A DNA stretch of 64,000 nucleotides, taken from NCBI RefSeq assembly GCF_028649455.1, contig NZ_JAQSIO010000001.1:62001-126000 (forward strand), in the 5' to 3' direction. Below, in pieces: positions 51,506 through 60,962 of this stretch (the stretch's first letter is position 1; each line of letters begins with the position of its first letter). The notes beneath the pieces were generated by a model. That model was given only the letters and a program-made list of their open reading frames with translations, did no database searches and had not been told where the DNA came from. Both the position numbers and the translations under genes were made by a program. The stretch comes from Curvibacter microcysteis. GTDB taxonomy: Bacteria > Pseudomonadota > Gammaproteobacteria > Burkholderiales > Burkholderiaceae_C.

Positions 51506-51645
51506 AGCTCCATCAGGAAATTACAAAGGTCTCAGTCCACCCGGGCACGGGCGACACGGCCGCCTGGCCCCGGACTTCGCGCAGTGTGCTTTGTTGTGTG
51601 TTGTTGTGCGGCCTGGCGCAAGCCGTGTGGGAAGAGCCGATATTA

Positions 51646-51662
51646 GGGGGAAAAGTTCCCCC
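51646..51662. promoter_or_regulatory. Perfect palindrome GGGGGAA-AAG-TTCCCCC next to an A/T-rich element
   Basis: It is a 7-bp perfect inverted repeat with a three-base centre, 141 bases before the htpX ATG. On the minus strand it is followed directly by TAATAT. The T-run needed for a terminator is missing. It could be an htpX operator or part of its promoter. Confidence 0.4.
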
Positions 51663-51671
51663 TGCGGCCAA

Positions 51672-51700
51672 GTCACCGCCGCCAACAGGTCAGCGGTGAC
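51672..51700. terminator. Possible terminator of pyrC
   Basis: GTCACCGC (51672-51679) pairs perfectly with GCGGTGAC (51693-51700) across a 13-base loop. It lies 22 bases after the pyrC stop (51722, minus strand). No T-run follows, so termination is inferred from position. Confidence 0.4.
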
Positions 51701-51721
51701 CCGGGGCTCGCGCCGCCCGGT

Positions 51722-52753
51722 TCAGACCAGTCGCCAGGGCAGCGATTCGCCCGAGCGCAGCGGCTTGAGCTGCGCCTCACCGAAGGCAAAGCTCTCCGGC
51801 GGGGTCCAGCTTTCGCGCTTCAAGGTGATGGTGCCGGAGTTGCGCGGCAGGCCATAGAAGTCCGCGCCGTTGAAGCTGGCAAAGGCTTCCAGTTGCGCCA
51901 GGTGACCGGCCTGATCAAAGGCCTCGGCATACAGCTCAATGGCCGCGTGGGCGGTGTAGCAACCCGCGCAACCACTGGCGTGCTCTTTGAGGTGGGCCGG
52001 GTGCGGGGCGCTGTCCGTGCCCAGGAAGAAGCGCGGGTTGCCGCCGACGGCCGCCGCCACCAGGGCCTGGCGGTGGGTTTCGCGCTTGAGCACCGGCAGG
52101 CAGTAGTAATGCGGCCGGATGCCACCGGTGAAGATGGCGTTGCGGTTGTACAGCAGGTGGTGGGCCGTGATGGTGGCGCCGGTGAAGCGGTCGGCGGAAT
52201 GCACGTAGTCGGCAGCTTCGCGCGTGGTGATGTGCTCGAACACGATCTTCAGCTCGGGGAAGTCGCGGCGCAGCGGGATCAGTTGGGTGTCGATGAACAC
52301 CGCTTCGCGGTCGAACAAATCGATGTCGGCCGAGGTGACTTCACCGTGCACCAGCAGCAACAGGCCTTCGCGCTGCATGGCTTCGAGCACGGGGTAGATC
52401 TTGCGCAGGTCGGTCACGCCGGCGTCGCTGTTGGTGGTGGCGCCCGCCGGGTACAGCTTGCAGGCCACCACGCCGGCCGCCTTGGCTCGCGCGATTTCCT
52501 CGGGCGGCAGGTTGTCGGTCAGGTACAGGGTCATCAAGGGCTCAAAGCGCATCCCGGCCGGCACCGCGGCACGGATGCGGTCGCGGTAGGCCACGGCCTG
52601 GGCGGCCGTGGTCACGGGCGGCTTGAGGTTGGGCATGATGATGGCGCGGCCAAATTGGGCGGCCGTGTGGGGCACGACGGTGGCGAGGGCGTCGCCATCG
52701 CGCACATGCAAATGCCAGTCATCGGGGCGGGTGATCTTGAGGAGGTCGGTCAT
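51722..52753 (-). CDS. pyrC: Dihydroorotase
   Basis: PyrC closes N-carbamoyl-aspartate to dihydroorotate in pyrimidine synthesis. The 343-residue form starts [20 protein letters not shown]. The metal ligands are visible: HLHVRDG, the carbamylated Lys in [16 protein letters not shown], His in LLLVHGEV and FEHITT, and the Asp in [13 protein letters not shown]. The alternative start at 52771 adds six residues. The class (E. coli-like PyrC, monofunctional) is clear. It is transcribed towards htpX, away from the divergent TRAP genes. Confidence 0.98.
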   Translation of the reverse strand: MTDLLKITRPDDWHLHVRDGDALATVVPHTAAQFGRAIIMPNLKPPVTTAAQAVAYRDRIRAAVPAGMRFEPLMTLYLTDNLPPEEIARAKAAGVVACKLYPAGATTNSDAGVTDLRKIYPVLEAMQREGLLLLVHGEVTSADIDLFDREAVFIDTQLIPLRRDFPELKIVFEHITTREAADYVHSADRFTGATITAHHLLYNRNAIFTGGIRPHYYCLPVLKRETHRQALVAAAVGGNPRFFLGTDSAPHPAHLKEHASGCAGCYTAHAAIELYAEAFDQAGHLAQLEAFASFNGADFYGLPRNSGTITLKRESWTPPESFAFGEAQLKPLRSGESLPWRLV

Positions 52754-52975
52754 GGGGCTGGATTTTCGCATCCCAGCACCCCTTCGGGCCAGAGTCCCCC
52801 AGGAGCCAGGGCGCGGCCGGGTGCGGCGGGCGCCTCCAAACGTAAGAGGATAATACCAATGCGTGCCTGGGCGAGTTACCGCTACCATGGCCCGCGGTCA
52901 TCGCCGAGGCTGCTACCCGGGCCCTGCAGCGAGTCGACCTTTGCTGCAGCCCTTTGCCAACCTTGATGCCCCACC

Positions 52976-53518
52976 ATGTCCTCCATTGAGTCCAAGCCGC
53001 CTGAGCTTGCCCCTGCCGCGTCCGCCGAGGCAGACGAACCCACCCGCGTGCCACTGGCCATCGAAGACTGGCTGACCGTGCTGATCATGGCCGCGCTGGC
53101 CCTGATCACCTTTGCCAACGTGCTGGTGCGCTACTTCACCAGCTCCTCGTTTGCCTGGACGGAGGAGTTCTCGGTCTTTCTGATGATCGTGCTGGCCCTG
53201 GTGGCGGGCTCGGGCGCCGTGGCGCGGGACCGCCACATCCGCATCGAGTACTTCTCTGACAGCGGCTCGATGGCGCGTCGGCGCGGCCTGGCGTGCTTTG
53301 GCGCGCTGATGGTGGCCTTGCTGTTTGGCCTGATCGCGGTGCTCAGCGTGCGCGTGGTCTGGGACGACTACCGCTTTGGCGAAACCTCACCAGGCATTGG
53401 GGTGCCGCAGTGGTGGTATTCGATGTGGATGCCCATCATCTCGCTGGCGATCGCCCTGCGCGCGTTTGGTCTGTTCCTGCGCCGCCTGCGCGGCCTGGTG
53501 CCGGGAGCGTCCGAATGA
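52976..53518 (+). CDS. TRAP transporter small membrane subunit (DctQ type)
   Basis: The 180-residue protein has four hydrophobic helices (about 34-55, 64-85, 103-127 and 145-163), the DctQ pattern. The typical FAWTEEFSVFLMI segment follows the second helix start. DctQ is needed for assembly of the permease with DctM. It overlaps dctM by four bases (ATGA), showing coupled translation. The ATG at 52976 has only a weak ribosome binding site. Confidence 0.92.
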   Translation: MSSIESKPPELAPAASAEADEPTRVPLAIEDWLTVLIMAALALITFANVLVRYFTSSSFAWTEEFSVFLMIVLALVAGSGAVARDRHIRIEYFSDSGSMARRRGLACFGALMVALLFGLIAVLSVRVVWDDYRFGETSPGIGVPQWWYSMWMPIISLAIALRAFGLFLRRLRGLVPGASE

Positions 53519-54813
53519 TCGCCACACTGCTCTTCATTGTGTTCCTGGCCATGATGCTGGCTGGGGTGCCGATTGGCGCCTCGTTGGGCCTGGCCGGGGC
53601 GGCAGCGATTGCGATTGCCAACGCCGACTCGCAGTGGTTCGGCCTGCTGGCCGTGCCGCAAAACTTCTACGCCGGCCTGGGCAAGTACCCCTTGCTGGCC
53701 ATCCCCATGTTCGTGCTGGTGGGTTCGATCTTTGACCGCTCGGGCGTGGCCCTGCGCCTGGTCAACTTCGCCATCGCCATCGTGGGTCGCGGCCCGGGCA
53801 TGCTGCCCCTGGTGGCGATTGCCGTGGCGATGTTCCTGGGGGGCATCTCGGGCTCCGGCCCGGCCAATGCGGCGGCCGTGGGCGGGGTGATGATCGCGGC
53901 CATGTCGCGCGCCGGGTACCCGGCCAGCTTTTCGGCCAGTGTGGTGGGCGCGGCGGCGGCCACCGACATCCTGATCCCGCCTTCTGTGGCCTTCATCGTG
54001 TACTCGGTGCTGGTGCCTGGCGCCTCGGTGCCCGCGCTGTTTGCCGCGGGCATGATCCCCGGCGTGCTGGCCGGCCTGGCGCTGATCGTGCCGGCCGTGT
54101 GGCTGTCGCGCAAGCACAAGATGGGCGCGCTGGAGTCCACCCTGCCCCGCCCACCGTTCTGGAAAAGCCTGCGCGAAGCCGTCTGGGGCCTGGCGGCGCC
54201 GGTGCTGATCCTCGGCGGCATGCGCGCGGGCTGGTTCACGCCGACCGAGGCCGCTGTGGTGGCGGTGTTCTACGGCCTGTTCGTGGGCATGTTCATTCAC
54301 CGCACCATCCGCTTCCGCGACCTGTTTGTGATCCTGCGCGAGTCGGGCGAACTGTCGGCCGTGATCCTGATCGTGGTGTCGTTGGCGGGCATCTTTGCCT
54401 TCTCGCTGTCCACCCTGGGCGTGATCGACCCGGTGACGCGCGCCATCGTCAACTCGGGCTTGGGTGAGTACGGGGTGCTGGCCTTGCTGATCCTGCTGCT
54501 GATCACGGTCGGCATGTTCCTGGACGGCGTGTCCATCTTCCTGATCTTCGTGCCCCTGCTGCTGCCCATCGTGCAGTACTACAAATGGGACCCGGTGTGG
54601 TTCGGCGTCATCCTGACGCTCAAGGTCGCACTGGGCCAGTTCACCCCGCCGCTGGCGGTCAACCTGATGGTGTCCTGCCGCATCGCCAAGGTGCGCATGG
54701 AAGAGACCGTGCAGTGGGTGGGCTGGATGCTGTTCTCGATGTTCTTGGTCATGGTGCTGGTGCTGGTGTTCCCAGAGCTGGCCTTGTGGCTGCCGCGTCA
54801 GCTGGGCTATTGA
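53515..54813 (+). CDS. TRAP transporter large membrane subunit (DctM type)
   Basis: The 432 residues form about twelve hydrophobic helices, as in DctM permeases, with characteristic GVPIGASLGLAGAAAI near the N-terminus, MFLGGISGSGPANAAAVGG, ATDILIPPSVAFIVYSV and LDGVSIFLIFVPLLLPI. DctM catalyses Na+-driven transport of an organic acid presented by DctP. The ATG at 53515 overlaps the dctQ stop, so I rejected the longer in-frame open region to 53293. Confidence 0.96.
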   Translation: MIATLLFIVFLAMMLAGVPIGASLGLAGAAAIAIANADSQWFGLLAVPQNFYAGLGKYPLLAIPMFVLVGSIFDRSGVALRLVNFAIAIVGRGPGMLPLVAIAVAMFLGGISGSGPANAAAVGGVMIAAMSRAGYPASFSASVVGAAAATDILIPPSVAFIVYSVLVPGASVPALFAAGMIPGVLAGLALIVPAVWLSRKHKMGALESTLPRPPFWKSLREAVWGLAAPVLILGGMRAGWFTPTEAAVVAVFYGLFVGMFIHRTIRFRDLFVILRESGELSAVILIVVSLAGIFAFSLSTLGVIDPVTRAIVNSGLGEYGVLALLILLLITVGMFLDGVSIFLIFVPLLLPIVQYYKWDPVWFGVILTLKVALGQFTPPLAVNLMVSCRIAKVRMEETVQWVGWMLFSMFLVMVLVLVFPELALWLPRQLGY

Positions 54814-54869
54814 GCCGGCCGACCGCCCCCAGACAACGATTTGCGACTGAGCTTTTTTAGGAGACCGAC

Positions 54870-55922
54870 ATGACAAAAAACCAAACTTCCCGCCTCAAGC
54901 GCGGCCTGCTGGGCCTGGCCCTGAGCGCGGTCGCCCTGGCCGCATTGCCAGGGGCGGCCAACGCCCAGACCTACAAGGCCGAGTACCGCATGTCCCTGGT
55001 GCTGGGCACCGCGTTCCCCTGGGGCAAGGGCGGCGAGCTGTGGGCCAACAAAGTGCGTGAGCGCACCCAGGGCCGCATCAACATCAAGCTGTACCCGGGC
55101 GTGTCGCTGATCCAGGGCGACCAGACGCGCGAATTCAGCGCGCTGCGCCAAGGCGTGATCGACATGGCCGTGGGCTCGACCATCAACTGGTCGCCCCAAG
55201 TCAAGCAGCTCAACCTGTTCTCCCTGCCCTTCCTGATGCCCGACTTTGCGGCCGTGGACTCGCTGACCCAAGGCGAAGTGGGCAAGAACCTGTTCAAGGT
55301 GCTGGACCAAGCCGGCGTCGTGCCGCTGGCCTGGGGTGAAAACGGCTACCGCGAGATCTCCAACTCCAAGATGGCGATCAAGAAGCCCGAAGACCTCAAG
55401 GGCATGAAGATCCGTGTCGTGGGCTCTCCCCTGTTCCTGGACACCTTCACCGCCCTGGGTGCCAACCCCACGCAGATGAGCTGGGCCGATGCCCAGCCGG
55501 CGCTGGCCAGCGGCGCCGTGGACGGCCAAGAAAACCCGATGTCCATCTTCACGGCGGCCAAGCTGCACACCGTGGGCCAGAAGCACCTGACCATGTGGGG
55601 CTACATCTGCGACCCGCTGGTCTTCGTCGTGAACAAGGACATCTGGAACTCCTGGACCCCGGCCGACCGCGAGATCGTGCGCCAAGCCGCGATCGACGCC
55701 GGCAAGGAAGAAATCGCCATCGCCCGCAAGGGCCTGGTCGAGTCCGACAAGCCTTTGCTCAAGGAAATCAGCGGCCTGGGCGTGACCATCACCCAGTTGA
55801 GCCCGGGCGAGCGCGAAGCCTTCGTCAAGGCCACCCGCCCGGTGTTTGACAAGTGGAAGGTCACGGTCGGTGCCGACCTGGTGGCCCAGGCTGAAAAAGC
55901 CATTGCCGAACGCAAGAAGTAA
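54870..55922 (+). CDS. TRAP transporter solute-binding protein (DctP type)
   Basis: The 350-residue protein starts with a signal peptide (about 1-33, ending ANAQT) and is periplasmic. DctP landmarks include the conserved Arg-containing LKGMKIRVVGSPLF and the DGQENPMSIFTAAKL segment that contacts the ligand. The conserved Arg pairs with a carboxylate, so a carboxylic acid is the expected ligand. A strong TTAGGAG ribosome binding site precedes the ATG. It completes the dctQ-dctM-dctP order, with no regulator beside it. Confidence 0.96.
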   Translation: MTKNQTSRLKRGLLGLALSAVALAALPGAANAQTYKAEYRMSLVLGTAFPWGKGGELWANKVRERTQGRINIKLYPGVSLIQGDQTREFSALRQGVIDMAVGSTINWSPQVKQLNLFSLPFLMPDFAAVDSLTQGEVGKNLFKVLDQAGVVPLAWGENGYREISNSKMAIKKPEDLKGMKIRVVGSPLFLDTFTALGANPTQMSWADAQPALASGAVDGQENPMSIFTAAKLHTVGQKHLTMWGYICDPLVFVVNKDIWNSWTPADREIVRQAAIDAGKEEIAIARKGLVESDKPLLKEISGLGVTITQLSPGEREAFVKATRPVFDKWKVTVGADLVAQAEKAIAERKK

Positions 55923-55969
55923 GGCCTGAGCCTGGCGGGGCCAGGCCCTGGCCCCCGGCCCCAGAACGC

Positions 55970-55999
55970 AAAAAGCCCCGTCACCGACGGGGCTTTTTT
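55970..55999. terminator. Bidirectional terminator between dctP and gltL
   Basis: AAAAAGCCCCGTC pairs with GACGGGGCTTTTTT around ACC, with an A-run before and T-run after, so it can stop transcription of both convergent operons. Confidence 0.92.
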
Positions 56000-56036
56000 C
56001 TTGGGCGGAGACCGGCGCGGTGCCGGCCACCCGCGC

Positions 56037-56774
<738 letters not shown>

Positions 56775-56798
56775 GGCTATTCCTCACTCTGTTCCGCC

Positions 56799-57464
56799 TC
56801 AGCGGATGATGGCGATCTTCTTATGCAAGTGCTTGACCAGGCTGGACAGCGCAAAGCAGATCACGAAGTAAATGACAGCGGCCAACACGTAGGCCTCGAT
56901 CGGGCGACCGAAATTCTTGCCCGCGGTCTCGAAGCCCTTGAGCATGTCGTAGGCGCCAATCGCGTAGACCAGGGAGGTGTCCTGGAACAAGATGATGGTC
57001 TGCGTCAGCAGCACCGGCAGCATGTTGCGAAAGGCCTGCGGCAGGATCACCAGCTTCATGTTCTGGCCGTAGGTCATGCCCAGGGCCTGACCGGCAAACA
57101 CCTGACCCCGCGGGATCGACTGGATGCCGGCGCGCATGATTTCGCTGAAGTAAGCGGCCTCAAACGCGATGAAGGTGATGGTGGCCGAGACCTCGGCGCC
57201 GATGGGGCGGCCGATGGCAAACGGGGCCAGCAGGAACACCCACAGGATCACCATCACCAGCGGAATGCTGCGCATACCGTTGACGTAGATGGTGGCCGGC
57301 ACGTCCAGAATCTTCTTGCCCGACAGGCGCATCAGCGCCAGCACCGTACCGAAGAGCACGCCGCCAATCGTGGACACGATGGTCAGCATGATGCTGAAGT
57401 AGAACCCCTTGGCAACGAATTTGCTGATGAGGTCCCAGCTGTAGAAAGAGAGGTCGAAGTTCAT
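56799..57464 (-). CDS. gltK: Glutamate/aspartate ABC transporter permease GltK
   Basis: The 221-residue permease has about five hydrophobic helices and the EAA-type loop MRAGIQSIPRGQVFAGQALGM that docks with the ATPase. The ATG at 57464 was chosen over 57503 because MNFDLSFYSWDLISKFV is the normal N-terminus. Its ribosome binding site GGAGG lies inside the end of the first copy of the 79-bp repeat upstream, so the repeat is part of the translation start region. Confidence 0.94.
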   Translation of the reverse strand: MNFDLSFYSWDLISKFVAKGFYFSIMLTIVSTIGGVLFGTVLALMRLSGKKILDVPATIYVNGMRSIPLVMVILWVFLLAPFAIGRPIGAEVSATITFIAFEAAYFSEIMRAGIQSIPRGQVFAGQALGMTYGQNMKLVILPQAFRNMLPVLLTQTIILFQDTSLVYAIGAYDMLKGFETAGKNFGRPIEAYVLAAVIYFVICFALSSLVKHLHKKIAIIR

Positions 57465-57467
57465 GTC

Positions 57468-57546
57468 ATGCCTCCGTAGGGCCGCCCCAAGGCAGGCATG
57501 CACCCCCTCGGGGGGCCGCGATACACGCAGTGATGAGCGTGGGGGT
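57468..57546 (-). repeat. 79-bp direct repeat, copy next to gltK
   Basis: This is the first of two tandem copies (period 87 bp) between gltJ and gltK. On the minus strand it reads ACCCCCACGCTCATCACTGC at the start and CCGCCCTACGGAGGCAT-type sequence at the end, and holds a GCATGC centre with CCCCCGAGGGGG nearby. The terminal GGAGG serves as Shine-Dalgarno of gltK. The copies differ at about five positions. The spacer between them is 8 bp. Confidence 0.9.
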
Positions 57547-57554
57547 CATATCCA

Positions 57555-57633
57555 ATGCCTCCGTAGGGCCGCCCCAAGGCAGGCATGCGCCCCCTCGGGG
57601 GGCAGCGATACACAAAGTGATGAGCGTGGGGGT
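57555..57633 (-). repeat. 79-bp direct repeat, copy next to gltJ
   Basis: It is nearly identical to the copy at 57468-57546, with substitutions such as GCGCC for ACGCC around the centre. It contains the short inverted repeat CCCCCGAGGGGG and a GGGGCGGCCC-rich arm, a layout common for short interspersed palindromic units in Burkholderiales. Because the period (87) is a multiple of three, both copies stay open in one reading frame on the minus strand (57466-57639). Confidence 0.9.
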
Positions 57634-57640
57634 TGTCATG

Positions 57641-58372
57641 TCAGTGCCCTCCTCCGGTGCCGCCCTGGACGATGAAGCCCGGGATGCGCGAACGCTTCTC
57701 AATGAACGCCATGATGCGGTTGATGGCGAAAGCCGACACCACATACAGGCCCGTGACGGCGATGTAGACCTCGATGCCGCGCGAGGTTTCTTCCTGCGCC
57801 TGCATGGCGAACATGGTCAGCTCGGCCACCGAGACGGCAAACGCCACGGACGAGTTCTTGAAGATGTTCATGGTCTCGCTGGTCAGCGGCGGGATGATGA
57901 TGCGAAACGCCATCGGCAAGATCACATAGCGGTAGTACTGCGGCGTGGTGAAGCCCAGCGCCATGCCCGCATAGCGCTGACCGCGCGGCAGCGCCTGGAT
58001 GCCGGCGCGCACCTGCTCGGCGATGCGCGAGGAGGTGAAGAAGCCCAGGGCCAGCACGACCAGCACAAAGCCAGGCACGTCCTTCAAGGCCGGGAAAAAC
58101 GCCGGGATGACGTGGTACCAGAGAAAGATCTGGACCAAGAGCGGAATATTGCGAAACAGCTCGACCCAGGCATTGCCGAATCGGGTGAGCCAAGGGCTGT
58201 CAGGCAGGGTGCGGATCGTCCCGATCACGGCACCGATCAGCAGGGCGACCAGCAGCGCCAGCAGCGCCACCGACACGGTCCAGCCCCAGGCAGACAGCAT
58301 CCATTGCCAATACGTTGGGTAAGCCCCACCGGGGTCTTGCAGGAAGACTTCCCATTGCCAGTTCATGGCCAT
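57641..58372 (-). CDS. gltJ: Glutamate/aspartate ABC transporter permease GltJ
   Basis: The 243-residue permease has about five hydrophobic helices and the EAA-type loop QVRAGIQALPRGQRYAGMALGF. Together with GltK it forms the heteromeric channel. The start is ATG 58372 (MAMNWQWEVF), with the second Met two codons later as an alternative. A tandem repeat of 176 bases separates its stop from gltK. Confidence 0.95.
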   Translation of the reverse strand: MAMNWQWEVFLQDPGGAYPTYWQWMLSAWGWTVSVALLALLVALLIGAVIGTIRTLPDSPWLTRFGNAWVELFRNIPLLVQIFLWYHVIPAFFPALKDVPGFVLVVLALGFFTSSRIAEQVRAGIQALPRGQRYAGMALGFTTPQYYRYVILPMAFRIIIPPLTSETMNIFKNSSVAFAVSVAELTMFAMQAQEETSRGIEVYIAVTGLYVVSAFAINRIMAFIEKRSRIPGFIVQGGTGGGH

Positions 58373-58515
58373 ACAGGCTTCTCCATTTGGTTGATTTTTA
58401 AAACGCTTGTGCGGCCGCCCCGGGTCCAGGCCTTGTGGGCGAGAACTCGGGTGGGCACGCAGGGAACCGAGACCCCAGGCCCGCTGGGCCGGGGGTCAAG
58501 AGGCCTCAGGCCCGA

Positions 58516-59415
58516 TCACTTCTTGGCGTAGTCTTCAGCCGGCTTGTCGTTGGGGTTGGCCCAAGCAGCCTTGGTGGCGTCGCTGGCGGGCAGGCCCACG
58601 CGGGTGTTCTTCGGAGGGATCGGCTGCACGAACCACTTGTCATAGAGCTTGGCCAGCTCGCCCGACTTGGCCATGTCGCGGATGGTTTCGTCGCCCAGCT
58701 TCTTGAAAGCGGCGTCGTCCTTGCGAACCATGATGCCGATGGGCTCGACGTTGAGCACTTCACCCACGATCTTGAAGTCCGCAGGCGTCTTGGCGTTGGC
58801 AATGTTGCCAGCCAGGATCTGGGCGTCCATCACGAAAGCGTCAGCGCGGCCCGACTCCAGCAGCAAGAAGCTGTCAGCGTGATCCTTGCCGAAGACTTCC
58901 TTGAAGTCCACGCCGGTCGAGCGCTCGTGCTTGCGCAGCAATTGCACCGAGGTGGTCCCGGTGGTGGTGGCCACGTTCTTGCCATTGAGCTGGGCGATGC
59001 CGGTGATGCCCGAAGCGGCCTTCACAGCGATGCGGACTTCTTCCACGTAGGCGGTGTCCAGGAAGGACACGTCCTTTTGGCGACCGGCGTTGTTGGTGGT
59101 GGAGCCGCACTCGATGTCCACGGTGCCGTTTTGCACCAGCGGGATGCGGTTTTGCGAAGTCACGGAGACGTACTTGATCTCCAGCTTCTTGCCGACAGCC
59201 TTCTCGACGTTGGTCACGATGCGTTGGCACAGTTCAACGTGGTAGCCAGCGTATTTGCCGTCGCCCAGGGTGTAGGACAGGGCGCCCGAAGAGTCGCGCA
59301 CGCCCAGGGTGATGGCCCCGGACGCCTTGACCTTGGCCAAGGTGTCGTTGGCCTGTGCCAGCACGCTGCCAGCCGCGAGGGCGGTGACGGCAAAAGCGAG
59401 CAAATGTTTCTTCAT
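58516..59415 (-). CDS. gltI: Glutamate/aspartate ABC transporter substrate-binding protein GltI
   Basis: The 299-residue protein begins with a signal peptide (MKKHLLAFAVTALAAGSVLA, cleaved near AQA). The mature part carries the family features AITLGVRDSSGALSYTLGDG and ECGSTTNNAGRQKDVSF, with ligand-binding Arg/Asp positions. The ATG at 59415 has an AAGGAG ribosome binding site eight bases upstream. It heads the gltIJKL operon; an A/T-rich leader with a TAAAAT element lies 50 bases before it. Confidence 0.96.
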   Translation of the reverse strand: MKKHLLAFAVTALAAGSVLAQANDTLAKVKASGAITLGVRDSSGALSYTLGDGKYAGYHVELCQRIVTNVEKAVGKKLEIKYVSVTSQNRIPLVQNGTVDIECGSTTNNAGRQKDVSFLDTAYVEEVRIAVKAASGITGIAQLNGKNVATTTGTTSVQLLRKHERSTGVDFKEVFGKDHADSFLLLESGRADAFVMDAQILAGNIANAKTPADFKIVGEVLNVEPIGIMVRKDDAAFKKLGDETIRDMAKSGELAKLYDKWFVQPIPPKNTRVGLPASDATKAAWANPNDKPAEDYAKK

Positions 59416-59951
59416 GGAATCTCCTTTGGATGGGACGGATGAGATTAAGGAAAGCGCAATTTTAGGGAGGCGGTACCGAGGGATTACCCGGCAATTCGTG
59501 TGTGTACTGGGGTAGACCCCAGCGCAAACCAAGGCGTCAAACGCCAAGGAGTCGCCTTCGGGACATCGCAATCACCCACGCCAGCAAGGGTACACCGGTC
59601 GCACCCAGTTGGTGCATCACAGCGACGGCTCGCATTGGAGCGGGAGGACACTGTCAACAAGCAGTCTTTGTGCCAGGCGTGGCGGAGCCTGACTGGGGAC
59701 CGGTGGGCCCGAAGGGAATGGGTGTGCTTGTCTCGCAGATCGGGAACATGGGATGTCCTTGTGGTTTTTATGGGCTTTCACAGAGGGGCGTCCCTGCCAC
59801 GTCGAGGCGGCAGGTGGGCTGTGAAGCGCCCCGAACTGTAGAGACGGCGCGCCGCAAAAACCAATGCCTTTTTGCAAGCGCATCATGCACAAAAAGCATA
59901 AATGCCCAGAGCGTCAAACCTCATGCGGAATTTGCATGAAGTTTCAAGGCC
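59416..59951. other. 536-bp intergenic region between lysR and gltI
   Basis: This is the longest gap in the window, and I see no convincing gene. It holds gltI's leader (59416-59470, with TAAAAT and the AAGGAG ribosome binding site) and short hairpins GGGGT-AG-ACCCC (59511-59522) and GGCGT-CAA-ACGCC (about 59533-59545). An A/T-rich inverted repeat ATGCCTTTTTG ... CAAAAAGCAT lies at about 59868-59901, and TCATGC-GGAATTT-GCATGA at about 59922-59940. The latter two lie just after the lysR stop, so they may terminate it. The plus-strand frames here lack ribosome binding sites or motifs. Confidence 0.6.
59859..59905 (-). terminator. Possible terminator or operator downstream of lysR
   Basis: On the minus strand ATGCTTTTTG and CAAAAAGGCAT are separated by about 13 bases and followed by TGGTTTTTG. 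The stem of 10-11 pairs and the partial T-tract suit a terminator. Because it is A/T-rich and lies near gltI, regulation is also possible. Confidence 0.35.
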
Positions 59952-60884
59952 TCAGGCAGGATTCGCCATTAGGAAGCGCCACAGCGCTTCGGCGCGGTCC
60001 TTGGGCAGATCGCGGCTGGCCCCGGTGGGGCGCTCGCGGTAGGCGCGGACCTCCATGGTGACCTCCAGGCGCGGCGCATCGGGCGGCAGGGCGCTGACCA
60101 GGCGGCGCGCGCGCAAGTCCTTTTTGACCGCGCTCAGCGGCAAGAAGGCGATGCCGTGCCCCTCCAGGGCCATGGCCTTGAGGCCCTCGGCCATGTCGGT
60201 CTCGTACACCCGGTCCAGGTGGATGGCGGTGCCCGACTGCTTGAGCATGACCTCCACCATGCGGCCCAGGTAGGCGTCGGGGGCGTAGCCCAGGTAGGGC
60301 AAGGGCTGGCCTGGGCGGCCCGGCAGCAGGTACTGGGGGCGGCCGTCGGCGTCGGGCTTGACGTAGGGGGACAGCACCTCCTCGCCCAGGCTGACCATCT
60401 CGTAACGGTCCGGGTCGATCTGGAAGGGCTGGGAGGGGTGGTAGTAGGCGATCAGCAGGTCACAGCTGCCTTCCACCAGGCGCATCACCGCGTCGTGCAC
60501 ATTGAGCGCGATGAGCCGGCTTTTGAGCGGGCCGAATTTCTCGCGCAGGCTGGACACCCAGGTCGGGAAGAAGGTGAAGGCCAGGGTGTGCGGGACCGCG
60601 AACTCGACCACGTCCTTGCCGGCACTGGTGTGGCCGCGCAGCATGGCGCGCGTGGTCTGCAGCGCCTGCAGCATCTCCAGGGACTGGGCGTAAAGGGTCT
60701 CGCCCGCCGGGGTCAGGCGGGTGGGGTAAGAGCTGCGGTCCACCAGATCGGTGCCGGCCCATGCTTCCAGCGCCTGGATGCGGCGCGAGAAGGCTGGCTG
60801 CGTGACGTGGCGCAGCTGAGCCGATCGGCTGAAGCTGCGGGTCTCGGCCAGGCTGACGAAGTCTTCAAGCCATTTGGTTTCCAT
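59952..60884 (-). CDS. LysR-family transcriptional regulator
   Basis: The 310-residue protein has the LysR N-terminal winged helix-turn-helix (about 1-60, WLEDFVSLAETRSFSRSAQLRHVTQPAFSRRIQALEAW) and a typical effector-binding domain from about 90. The target is unknown. It lies upstream of gltIJKL but in the same orientation, and next to the 2-hydroxyacid dehydrogenase, which is only 78 bases further upstream on the same strand. Either could be its target. Confidence 0.95.
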   Translation of the reverse strand: METKWLEDFVSLAETRSFSRSAQLRHVTQPAFSRRIQALEAWAGTDLVDRSSYPTRLTPAGETLYAQSLEMLQALQTTRAMLRGHTSAGKDVVEFAVPHTLAFTFFPTWVSSLREKFGPLKSRLIALNVHDAVMRLVEGSCDLLIAYYHPSQPFQIDPDRYEMVSLGEEVLSPYVKPDADGRPQYLLPGRPGQPLPYLGYAPDAYLGRMVEVMLKQSGTAIHLDRVYETDMAEGLKAMALEGHGIAFLPLSAVKKDLRARRLVSALPPDAPRLEVTMEVRAYRERPTGASRDLPKDRAEALWRFLMANPA

Positions 60885-60962
60885 GGGGCGCGATTATGAG
60901 CACCTTCGGACCCCGCTGACCAGTCGCCCCCGCCACAAAAGCGCGCCGATTCGGCGCCCTTA

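Noticed and set aside
51620-51670. Sigma-32-type promoter for htpX
   Set aside because: CTTGGC and CCCCCTAAT are present, but the spacing (16) and -35 match are outside the normal range, so I report only the palindrome.
53368-54876. A 502-codon minus-strand frame opposite dctM
   Set aside because: It is the mirror of dctM, which is an unambiguous permease; the composition (Gln/His/Arg-rich) is artefactual.
59502-59939. A 145-codon plus-strand frame in the gltI-lysR gap
   Set aside because: It has no ribosome binding site, no motif and a composition typical of non-coding sequence, so I left the interval as non-coding.
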